Source: a virus. From it: DNA of 23,693 nt. Made by a program: the position numbers and the translations under genes. Below, in pieces: positions 13,696-20,106 of this stretch. How positions within the stretch are numbered: the stretch's first letter is position 1; each line of letters begins with the position of its first letter. Under the pieces are notes generated by a model. The model did no database searches. It was not told the DNA's origin and worked only from the letters and a program-made list of their open reading frames with translations. The DNA lies in IMG/VR virus record IMGVR_UViG_3300024999_000403, positions 1 through 23,693 of that record; one strand, written 5' to 3'.

Positions 13696-15525
13696 TTAAC
13701 CGCACTTTGTCCAACTACATGTTTTACAGATCGGACAACCCTCTGACATTTTGAATTCATGACCGCCGCATTCGGGACATGTCATTTCAGCCATCAGATC
13801 ATCTTCATCGATAAAATTCGCAATGAATTTTTTGATTCTGAAAATAAAAGAACCGATCGGTAGATCAAGTGTATCAAGAGTTTTAATAATGTCAATGATT
13901 GGTATGTTATGACGAAGCAATAAGCTCAGCGTCCTTGCGATCTTTGTAACATTTGTGTTACCGATCATCTTTGAATCGTTATCATCAATGATATGTGGAG
14001 CAATACCGGCATTCTTTGCAATTTCCGTTAGCGCCTCAATACAAGCATGGGTATTGACATCAGGCTCGCGGTTATTTGTCTGTACGAAGATAGCGAAGGG
14101 GCGTTTCATTTCGTGATCTTTGAATGCAGCCGAAACATACCACTTTTTACCTTCGGACTTGATCTTGTAACCCTTCATCGGATATTCATCTGGGAGCGAA
14201 ACATCATCAAGGAAAATATGTCCATCCTGGTGATCTTTCCACGAATCAAAAAATTCATGCTGTTGCATTTTGATTGAACTTCCATCATTACTCTTTTTCG
14301 TTTCAAGTACCGACATCATGGTACCTTCACGGTAGGTTGTGATACCCCTTACGCCGTCCCGCCACATCTTACGGAATAATTGGTCAAACTCTTCATAAGG
14401 ATAATCAGCACGAAGGTTAACAGTCTTGGAAATAGAGTTATCGATGTGTGAGGAGAAGATGGTAAACGGGTCAATGTGTTCTTCAACGGTGAGGTCCATT
14501 GCCGTCGTGAATGCGCCATTGGCTTTATATCTTTCCATCTCTTCAACTGAAAGATTCTCTTTACACCACAACCAACCAAAGTCCATACATTCCGTCTTCT
14601 TGACGAGACCACGATTTTTGTCAAAGTAATAATTGCGGCATGTTGACATCAGTACATCGTCATCGCCAACTTTTTCTGCAACGAAGTCTTTCGTTTCAAA
14701 CCATTCACCCTTTGTCACATCAGGGTAAGCCAGTCCTCTTAGTTCCTCATGTATCTTATAGGTAATAGTTACCCAACGAATGTAGTCAAGATCAAAGACT
14801 GGCTCAATTCCACCTGATACAAGCCCCATAAGAATTCCCGTAGTTCCCGTCGGCGCGGCGGTTAGCAGTTGGGAGTTACGAAGACCATAATGACGAATTG
14901 CATCAAGAGTGTTCTTTGTAAGAACGCCCGAATTTTTGACGAACCCACCGTTAAAAATTAGATCTACATCAAAGAGTTTAAATGAACCTTTCTCCTTAGC
15001 AAGCATGGCCGATGCATGATAGGCCGCATTTGCATATGTTGCCATTAGTTGTTGTGTGAATGCGTTTGCATCCCGTGATCCATACTTGAAACCCATCATC
15101 ATCAACAGAGAACCGTAACCGAGGAGACCACAACCGATCTTACGGCGAAGTTGTGCCGATGCCTCGATTCCCGGGAGCGGATAACCAGAAACATCAATGA
15201 TAGAGTCAAGTGAACGGACGAGGAGAGCAATATCGGCCGCATATGTTTCCCAGTCAAATCCTTTATTCTTATCATAGTACATTGGTACATTGATATGCCC
15301 GAGGTTACAGATATCACCAAGGTGATCATAGATGACGCCGTCAATCTCGACAATACCGGCATCAGCCAACATTGCTATCTCTCCGCAATTATGAACTAAT
15401 ATATTATTAGCAAAAAAGTTATGATTTGTTGTTGTTTGAATATCATAGACATCCTGATTTTCAATGACGGTTATTCTTTTAATTCGTTTTCTAATTACTT
15501 TAGCAGGATTCGTTCCTGTTTCCAT
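13696..15525 (-). CDS. nrdJ: Ribonucleotide reductase C-terminal half with C-intein (split gene)
   Basis: The 609-aa product begins with a 46-aa C-intein (see separate entry) ending HN, followed by CGEIAML. The extein part (563 aa) has the class II reductase signatures: C47 as the predicted thiyl-radical cysteine in the restored NPCGE loop, CNLGHINVP, APTGTTGILMGL-type phosphate-binding loop, and a C-terminal zinc ribbon (CPECGG, CPICKTC) typical of NrdJ. No NrdB-type subunit gene is visible here, consistent with a cobalamin radical source. Activity requires trans-splicing to the N-half. GAGGAG lies 8 nt before the ATG, inside the end of HEG3, which overlaps by 31 bp. Together the exteins make about 866 aa. 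Confidence 0.9.
   Translation of the reverse strand: METGTNPAKVIRKRIKRITVIENQDVYDIQTTTNHNFFANNILVHNCGEIAMLADAGIVEIDGVIYDHLGDICNLGHINVPMYYDKNKGFDWETYAADIALLVRSLDSIIDVSGYPLPGIEASAQLRRKIGCGLLGYGSLLMMMGFKYGSRDANAFTQQLMATYANAAYHASAMLAKEKGSFKLFDVDLIFNGGFVKNSGVLTKNTLDAIRHYGLRNSQLLTAAPTGTTGILMGLVSGGIEPVFDLDYIRWVTITYKIHEELRGLAYPDVTKGEWFETKDFVAEKVGDDDVLMSTCRNYYFDKNRGLVKKTECMDFGWLWCKENLSVEEMERYKANGAFTTAMDLTVEEHIDPFTIFSSHIDNSISKTVNLRADYPYEEFDQLFRKMWRDGVRGITTYREGTMMSVLETKKSNDGSSIKMQQHEFFDSWKDHQDGHIFLDDVSLPDEYPMKGYKIKSEGKKWYVSAAFKDHEMKRPFAIFVQTNNREPDVNTHACIEALTEIAKNAGIAPHIIDDNDSKMIGNTNVTKIARTLSLLLRHNIPIIDIIKTLDTLDLPIGSFIFRIKKFIANFIDEDDLMAEMTCPECGGHEFKMSEGCPICKTCSWTKCG
15388..15525 (-). other. C-intein (46 aa) of the split intein
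   Basis: Residues 1-46 contain intein block F (VYDIQTTTNHNFFANNIL) and block G (VHN followed by C+1). The penultimate His and terminal Asn needed for Asn cyclisation are present. The N-terminal part is strongly basic (KVIRKRIKR), opposite in charge to the acidic N-intein. The first residues METGTNP repeat the TGTNP sequence of the N-extein end. Confidence 0.9.
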
Positions 15526-16250
15526 ATTTTAAGCTCCTCGTGATAATTTTTACAATATTTAGATATGTCGTGTATAACGATCATTTTAATGTTAGGATAG
15601 TCCTTCTTCATCAAATCAATTTTATACATTCTATTCTTAAAAAAACCCTTAACCTCGACGATGTATAGAAGTTGACCATTATCATCAAAAATTGAAAAAT
15701 CGGGGCGGTAACTTTCACCGCTTGATAAATGAAAGTGTTCTCCTTCAAACTCCCAATTAATGTTTTTATCATCAATCCATTTTGCATAAATGAATTCCCA
15801 TGTAGATCTTAACCATACGAATTGGCCATTTTTCCTTTTAAAATATCCCTGTATTCCTTTTGACGTAGATGCATGCATCTCTGGTATTCTGTTTGTCCAA
15901 TCATACCAAGGATTCTTATTGCCTTTAACACGAGCACTACGGAATTCATCTGTTTTTGATGTCGATATGTCATAACCACGTCTGATATCTATTTCTAAAT
16001 AGACGAATAATGATCGTATTCTAGAATATGTAAGGCCGATTTCCCTAGCGATAACTTTTAAACCATATCCATCATCATATACACTTTTTAGATATTTTAT
16101 CGTTTCTTCTGTGGGGCGTTTTGTATCAACCAGTGCCTGTTTTCTTTTTGCCTTTGGATACGAAACTACATTTTTATAAAATTTAATCAATTCATCTTTA
16201 TGTGTTGTATCAAAGTCAAATCTAAGTGTATCTTTATTCCATGGATTCAT
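15495..16250 (-). CDS. HEG3: homing endonuclease inside the fractured reductase gene
   Basis: This 251-aa protein lies between the two halves of the split-intein reductase. It has a helix-turn-helix-like region (about 62-85, GLKVIAREIGLTYSRIRS), a NUMOD3-like GNKNPWYDW (110-118) and a C-terminal nuclease core with E152, the PDF motif (183-185) and E199-V-K201. The core is like that of HEG1 and HEG2, but the N-terminal part is different and lacks the zinc finger and double NUMOD3 units. AAGGAG precedes the ATG, within a 16-bp hairpin. The stop overlaps the C-half gene. Its natural target is probably the uninterrupted reductase gene, which would let the whole block home. Confidence 0.85.
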   Translation of the reverse strand: MNPWNKDTLRFDFDTTHKDELIKFYKNVVSYPKAKRKQALVDTKRPTEETIKYLKSVYDDGYGLKVIAREIGLTYSRIRSLFVYLEIDIRRGYDISTSKTDEFRSARVKGNKNPWYDWTNRIPEMHASTSKGIQGYFKRKNGQFVWLRSTWEFIYAKWIDDKNINWEFEGEHFHLSSGESYRPDFSIFDDNGQLLYIVEVKGFFKNRMYKIDLMKKDYPNIKMIVIHDISKYCKNYHEELKIWKQERILLK

Positions 16251-16285
16251 AAATACTCCTTTTTAGAAATATTTATAAATCCATG
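16240..16285 (-). promoter_or_regulatory. 16-bp hairpin over the HEG3 start codon
   Basis: In the transcript CAUGGAUUUAUAAAUA (16285-16270) pairs with UAUUUAUGAAUCCAUG (16255-16240): 15 Watson-Crick pairs and one G-U. The start codon is in the 3' arm and the AAGGAG site in the 14-nt loop. The 5' arm contains the TATAAATA late motif. An RNA starting from that motif would lack the 5' arm and be open for translation. Confidence 0.8.
16270..16277 (-). promoter_or_regulatory. T4-type late promoter motif TATAAATA (HEG3)
   Basis: A perfect late -10 octamer lies 20 bp before the HEG3 ATG, with predicted initiation near 16264, in the hairpin loop. It is downstream of the stop codon of the reductase N-half (16300), so it would serve HEG3 and, by read-through, the C-half. 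Confidence 0.7.
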
Positions 16286-16299
16286 TGGTTTTTTGATAT

Positions 16300-16605
16300 T
16301 TAATCTACAAGCAGTAAAATATCGTCATCGTTTAATAATGCCGCCTCGACGTAACCGCGATTTTCCGTAAACACTTTATGGTCTGGTGTTAATTCAAGAA
16401 TCATGTCATCATCCAACTCAATTTTAATAACATCCGTGTTATTTCTTGTTTTATCAGCAAATACGATGTTTTCGTATTCAAGACAAAGTGTTTCGGTGTT
16501 CATTGTTAATGCTTTAAATTTATCACCAGCTTTATAACGATCACATAATTCTTGGATTGTAATATCGCCACCATCAGTCTTAACAACGGTGTTCCCAACA
16601 ACACA
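16300..16605 (-). other. N-intein (101 aa) of the split intein
   Basis: It corresponds to residues 304-404 of the N-half. Block A starts with C304 (CVVGNTVVKTDGGDITI), and block B has TPDH (residues 73-76 of the intein) followed by KVFTENRGYVEAALLNDDD. The fragment is acidic, ends LLLVD and then a stop, with no endonuclease domain. From memory it resembles the metagenomic NrdJ-1 split intein. Confidence 0.9.
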
Positions 16606-17514
16606 GGGATTAGTTCCGGTTACTTTCTGATAATAAATGAGATTATTAAAACGATTTGCGCTATCGATGAAATAGATACCGGGTTCATTGCGTGTATATG
16701 TATTTTTGAGAAGAAGTTCCCAGAGATCGCATGCCTTTATTGTTTTGTAAACATATTTCGGAAGTCCAGCCTCTTCCCATTTATCAAAATCACCATCCCA
16801 CAGCTCGTCATATTTTTCATAACGGATATCGGGGAACCATAGTTCCCAGTCATCATCGGCAGCGACGGCTTCCATAAATTTATCGGTGACGATAACTGAC
16901 ATATTGAATTTCGTCAGACGACCAGGAATCTTCTTGGCCTCGATGAAATCAATGATCTCGGGGTGGCGGCAATCAAGCATCGCCATTTGTGCACCCTTGC
17001 GGATTTTCTTTTTTGTTGGTTTCCCGTCATCTTGGTGTAATTCACCGGAATCACCACGAGTAATGACGTCTGCACTGACATTATAAATGTCCATGAATGA
17101 AACAACACCCGGGGTCCCGACACGTACACCTTTGATGAGTGTACCACGTGGCCGAATATGGTTGAAGTTAAAACCGATCCCACCTTCTGTTTTCAAAATC
17201 TCCGCGGCATTCAGAAGATCGGTGAAGATTCCCTGAATAGAGTCATAAGGTTTTTTTGCTCTTTGTGCACCGTAGCAGTTGAACGAGTTCGTTTTACCGT
17301 ATGATGTATTTGTGTTAGCAATAACACGACCACCAAAGGAGATGCGGCGGGACATCATTGCATCAAATAATGCTTGCTGCATTACGGGACCGCCATCATG
17401 GAGAATACCACTAGCAAGTCGCCACATCATTCCTTCGATTGTTTCACCGTTGAACCGATAGTGATCACTCCAAATATCATGCTGAAACTCATTAATAAAA
17501 AAATTCAAATTCAT
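16300..17514 (-). CDS. nrdJ: Ribonucleotide reductase N-terminal half with N-intein (split gene)
   Basis: The 404-aa product has 303 aa of reductase followed by a 101-aa N-intein. The extein contains SFNCYGAQ, with the Cys of the redox pair, a KTEGGIGFNFNHIRPRG segment and GVVSFMDIYN, all typical of the catalytic barrel of class II (and class I) reductases. It breaks off at VTGTNP, where the conserved loop NPCGE should be completed by the C-half. The enzyme reduces ribonucleotides to deoxyribonucleotides for phage DNA synthesis. AGGAG lies 6 nt before the ATG. It follows the FmdB-like gene by 12 bp. The NrdJ rather than NrdA call rests on the C-half's zinc ribbon and the lack of a nearby NrdB. 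Confidence 0.9.
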   Translation of the reverse strand: MNLNFFINEFQHDIWSDHYRFNGETIEGMMWRLASGILHDGGPVMQQALFDAMMSRRISFGGRVIANTNTSYGKTNSFNCYGAQRAKKPYDSIQGIFTDLLNAAEILKTEGGIGFNFNHIRPRGTLIKGVRVGTPGVVSFMDIYNVSADVITRGDSGELHQDDGKPTKKKIRKGAQMAMLDCRHPEIIDFIEAKKIPGRLTKFNMSVIVTDKFMEAVAADDDWELWFPDIRYEKYDELWDGDFDKWEEAGLPKYVYKTIKACDLWELLLKNTYTRNEPGIYFIDSANRFNNLIYYQKVTGTNPCVVGNTVVKTDGGDITIQELCDRYKAGDKFKALTMNTETLCLEYENIVFADKTRNNTDVIKIELDDDMILELTPDHKVFTENRGYVEAALLNDDDILLLVD

Positions 17515-17526
17515 GTAGTGCTCCTA

Positions 17527-17823
17527 TTATTTTCTGTTGGCTTCTCGATCAGCGCGGACATAATCTTTTGCTATCTCTTCAATTCGTTTCTCACCGTCAA
17601 GATTCTTATCGGTCTCCATGTCGGTGATTCCATATTCTTGATCGGACCAACCATTGCCCTTTAATTTAAAACGAAATTGGTTTGGTATTTCCTGAGACAT
17701 TGTACTTCCGCATTTTTCACAACGAATGTTTTTCTTTAATTCGTCATGATCTCGCATAGGCACAATGCGTTCGACGGGATTCTTACACTCCTCCCGGTCG
17801 CATACAAAAACGTATGATGGCAT
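17527..17823 (-). CDS. FmdB-like zinc-ribbon protein (98 aa)
   Basis: The N-terminal half has the four-cysteine ribbon C8, C13, C35, C38 (IRCEKCGSTMSQEIP), with the order of small FmdB-type zinc ribbons: a YVFVCD strand, PVERIVPM, HDE, then the second Cys pair. The rest (KGNGWSDQEYGITDMETD) is a charged tail. Such proteins are putative regulators with no proven activity. AAGGAG lies 6 nt before the ATG. It is directly upstream of the reductase. Confidence 0.8.
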   Translation of the reverse strand: MPSYVFVCDREECKNPVERIVPMRDHDELKKNIRCEKCGSTMSQEIPNQFRFKLKGNGWSDQEYGITDMETDKNLDGEKRIEEIAKDYVRADREANRK

Positions 17824-17859
17824 GTGGTGCTCCTTGTAGTGGGGTATTTGTTTGAAAAA

Positions 17860-18297
17860 TTATCCGAGAAGGATAAAGGTGGGTTTTTGGTTGTTCATTG
17901 TTAGGAGATTGTAGATTGTAACGGCGGGGATGATTCTGAATACTGCTTGTGGTTCGTCGATGTAAACCTTATTAAGCGGTTTGATATATTTTACATCAAC
18001 GTCAAGATCTCTAACACAAACGACCGATGATGATAGATCACGTCCGATTTCCCTGGCAGATGCTTCGTTGAATGTTATGACAAGGTCATGTGGGCCAGCA
18101 TGCTGTCTGATGTATGATGATTTACCTGTCTGCCGACCAATATCGACTTTGACGGTGCAGCACTCCATTGCATATAAACCCGGTGATAGAAGATCTTCTA
18201 TCTTCGATGAAAATGCCTCTCTGTACTTTTTGTTGAGATCGATGAGGGAGTCTATTACTACATGATACTCCTTTTGAATTTCTTCTGGTACATTCAT
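17860..18297 (-). CDS. Mini P-loop ATPase (145 aa)
   Basis: The protein has a clear Walker A, GRQTGKSS (54-61), after a beta strand (CTVKVDI), and a Walker B, KVYIDEP (110-116), followed by a strand ending PTFILLG. The GRQTGKS form is commonest in terminase and helicase-like motors, but the protein is far too short for a full terminase or helicase and lacks further motifs. It may be a stand-alone ATPase domain or a remnant. The ribosome-binding site is weak (GGAT), and the start is 5 bp after the zinc-ribbon stop, suggesting coupling. Confidence 0.7.
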   Translation of the reverse strand: MNVPEEIQKEYHVVIDSLIDLNKKYREAFSSKIEDLLSPGLYAMECCTVKVDIGRQTGKSSYIRQHAGPHDLVITFNEASAREIGRDLSSSVVCVRDLDVDVKYIKPLNKVYIDEPQAVFRIIPAVTIYNLLTMNNQKPTFILLG

Positions 18298-18302
18298 AAT
18301 TA

Positions 18303-18563
18303 TTATCCGATGAGAGCATAAGGATCAAATCGCTCCGGTTTGGGGTTAACACTCATATCGTAAAGAATCTTCTCGATTCGGCGAACTCTTTCGTCAATCG
18401 TCATGGAATCGAGCACATCAAAATGAGCCTTCTCTTTAACTTCCTTTTCTAACTTTTCGCAGTCACTACAAAGAAGCTCGCTGATGTAACCCATCCTCGC
18501 CGGCACCCCCGTACGATACACCTTCTTACAGGTCGGACATTTAACTTCAACCATTACAGCCAT
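18303..18563 (-). CDS. Small zinc-ribbon protein (86 aa)
   Basis: Cysteines at 9, 12, 32 and 35 (CPTC and CSDC) form a zinc ribbon; the rest (KLEKEVKEKAHFDVLD) is helical and charged. It starts MAVMVEVKCP after the primase with a 7-bp gap, with AAGG 10 nt before the ATG. A DNA-binding accessory role next to primase is possible but unproven. Confidence 0.7.
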   Translation of the reverse strand: MAVMVEVKCPTCKKVYRTGVPARMGYISELLCSDCEKLEKEVKEKAHFDVLDSMTIDERVRRIEKILYDMSVNPKPERFDPYALIG

Positions 18564-18570
18564 TTATTTA

Positions 18571-19560
18571 TTACCTTCCTCTCTTCAGTCTCCCAAGTTT
18601 TAACATGACCCTGGCTATTCCTTGTGGACCAGAGAATATGTTTTCATCAACCATTTTCTTGATCTGTGGTGGTGTAACACCTTTACAGATCAGTTCGTTA
18701 AAATCCTTCGATTGTAACTGATCCGGCCAAATGAATACTCTTTCATTTTGATTAAGGTACTTGAGACTTTTCTCCCAACCGGTCCTGTCATTATCAAAGC
18801 AAAATATCGGATGCTTCAGTGTTTTCCGAACGGTCACCGATAGGTCAGAACCTAACATTGCGATGGCATTGTCGATGAAGAACGAATCTATGATGGCCTC
18901 AAGAACATAAACATTTCTATCTGAATCAACATTGAAGAAATTGTAGACCTTGAATGAATCATTCTTGGTGAATGTCTGAAACCGCTTCTTACCTTCGATA
19001 GTTCTACCCTGAAAACCAGTAACGCTTTCTTCGTCGTAACTGAGTGGGAAAATCAACATATTGTAGAAGTCGGTGTTTTTCTTAGTACCAAAGAAAAGGG
19101 TATCAATGATGGCATCTGGGAATTTCCTCGAGCGGCAATATTCAACGGCCTTTGGAATTTTGCGGGCGGGGGTGAATGTACGTGGACTTAATTTAAAAAC
19201 GTATTTTGGTTCTGATGACCCTTCAGTAAACTTGGCGATCGTCCTCTTTTTAAATATAGACCTTCCGGATTTCAATTCCTTCACCAGCTCGTCTTTTTCG
19301 ACCCGGCAATATTGTTTATAGAGCTCGTAATCAAGGTCTCTTATAAGCGTTTTTAATGACCTTGGTTCACAACCGTTCTGACAGCAGAAAGTATTGTGCC
19401 CTCTCGTTCCGTTGTCAAAAAGATAGTAACCGCGTCTCTTCCACGGAGACTTGCCTTCATTACACAGAGGACAAGAGAAACGGAAGTTACGGCCTTCTTG
19501 GCGAAGATTTCGTAGGTTGAGTTTATGGATGAACTCTATTTCGGTAAAGTAGTCAATCAT
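18571..19560 (-). CDS. DNA primase, T4 gp61-like (DnaG/Toprim family)
   Basis: This 329-aa protein has a zinc-binding domain (C30, C33, C60, C64) followed by a Toprim core with E221 (VLEAIIDSF) and D256-N-D258 (CFDNDRTGW), and K285-D286 in LQSKDFNEL. The size matches T4 gp61 (342 aa). It would make RNA primers together with the gp41-like helicase encoded in the same cluster. A longer frame begins at a TTG that is actually part of the -35 box of promoter P6, so I use the ATG at 19560 (MIDYFTEIEF). This ATG has no ribosome-binding site and lies 13 bp after the -10, predicting a nearly leaderless mRNA. Confidence 0.85.
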   Translation of the reverse strand: MIDYFTEIEFIHKLNLRNLRQEGRNFRFSCPLCNEGKSPWKRRGYYLFDNGTRGHNTFCCQNGCEPRSLKTLIRDLDYELYKQYCRVEKDELVKELKSGRSIFKKRTIAKFTEGSSEPKYVFKLSPRTFTPARKIPKAVEYCRSRKFPDAIIDTLFFGTKKNTDFYNMLIFPLSYDEESVTGFQGRTIEGKKRFQTFTKNDSFKVYNFFNVDSDRNVYVLEAIIDSFFIDNAIAMLGSDLSVTVRKTLKHPIFCFDNDRTGWEKSLKYLNQNERVFIWPDQLQSKDFNELICKGVTPPQIKKMVDENIFSGPQGIARVMLKLGRLKRGR

Positions 19561-19573
19561 AGGAAGGTCAGAT

Positions 19574-19602
19574 ATTATAATCCCATTGGGGTTTGATGTC
19601 AA
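19574..19602 (-). promoter_or_regulatory. Promoter P6, perfect sigma70 consensus, upstream of primase
   Basis: Minus-strand TTGACA (19597-19602), 17-bp spacer, TATAAT (19574-19579). The predicted start near 19567-19568 leaves a leader of only 7-8 nt before the primase ATG. The -35 starts 3 bp past the stop of the Cys-rich peptide gene. Confidence 0.9.
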
Positions 19603-19605
19603 CTA

Positions 19606-19788
19606 TTAAACAGCGAATTCGCAAATTTCGTCTTGTTCTAAATCAGAAGCATTACAGGGGCGGGGGAATTTATTTACAGAGGAACATCTTCCGGCGTCAT
19701 CGCACTGCAGACAACATACATTTGTTGTCTTTGTGCAATTCTCTATGCGAATTTTTGCGCTGCAATGAAAGTAATCTTCCATCTTCAT
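19606..19788 (-). CDS. Small Cys-rich protein (60 aa)
   Basis: The product starts MKMEDYFHCSAKIRIENCTK and has nine cysteines in 60 residues, including NVCCLQC and RPC, suggesting a zinc- or disulfide-rich mini-fold. No family is named with confidence. AAGGAG lies 8 nt before the ATG. It follows the gp33 candidate with a 12-bp gap. Confidence 0.75.
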   Translation of the reverse strand: MKMEDYFHCSAKIRIENCTKTTNVCCLQCDDAGRCSSVNKFPRPCNASDLEQDEICEFAV

Positions 19789-19800
19789 ATTATGATCTCC

Positions 19801-20106
19801 TTATCTGAGTAAGCTCAAATAGTCATCCATCGACTGCTTGGTTTTGGGTTGTTGTGATAGCGGTGTTCTGTAATTTGCAATTTCTTCCATTATTTTGGTA
19901 ACACAATTCATGACAGTCGATTCGTTGATTGGTAATCCTGTAGAAATCAACATATTCTCTTCATACTCTCTGACGAGTGACTCGAATGCCTTTGTCTCAA
20001 CACCATTAATTGCAAGGTCAATGATCTGTGTTTTAAGGACTGGGTCTTGTTCTTTTCTGAACATATGAATTAGGGTATTCACTGGTACTTCTACTGTTTT
20101 CTTCAT
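19801..20106 (-). CDS. Candidate T4 gp33-like late transcription co-activator
   Basis: This 101-aa protein is unrecognised by clear motif, but three facts point the same way. It lies directly downstream of the RNase H gene, close to the T4 order rnh-dsbA-33-59-32. Its size matches T4 gp33 (112 aa). It ends in TKQSMDDYLSLLR, an acidic-hydrophobic tail like the sliding-clamp-binding tails of gp33 and gp55. The phage also uses TATAAATA motifs, so a gp33-type factor is expected somewhere. The rest is helical (NTLIHMFRKEQDPVLKTQII). It overlaps the RNase H stop by 4 bp. GGAGG lies 10 nt before the ATG. Confidence 0.5.
   Translation of the reverse strand: MKKTVEVPVNTLIHMFRKEQDPVLKTQIIDLAINGVETKAFESLVREYEENMLISTGLPINESTVMNCVTKIMEEIANYRTPLSQQPKTKQSMDDYLSLLR

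Noticed and set aside
15495-16250. Group I intron as the cause of the broken reductase
   Set aside because: Both flanking coding ends carry intein blocks A/B and F/G with separate stop, start and ribosome-binding site, which an intron would not need.
19561-19602. Longer primase start at a TTG
   Set aside because: That TTG is part of the -35 box of P6 and would lie upstream of the predicted transcription start.
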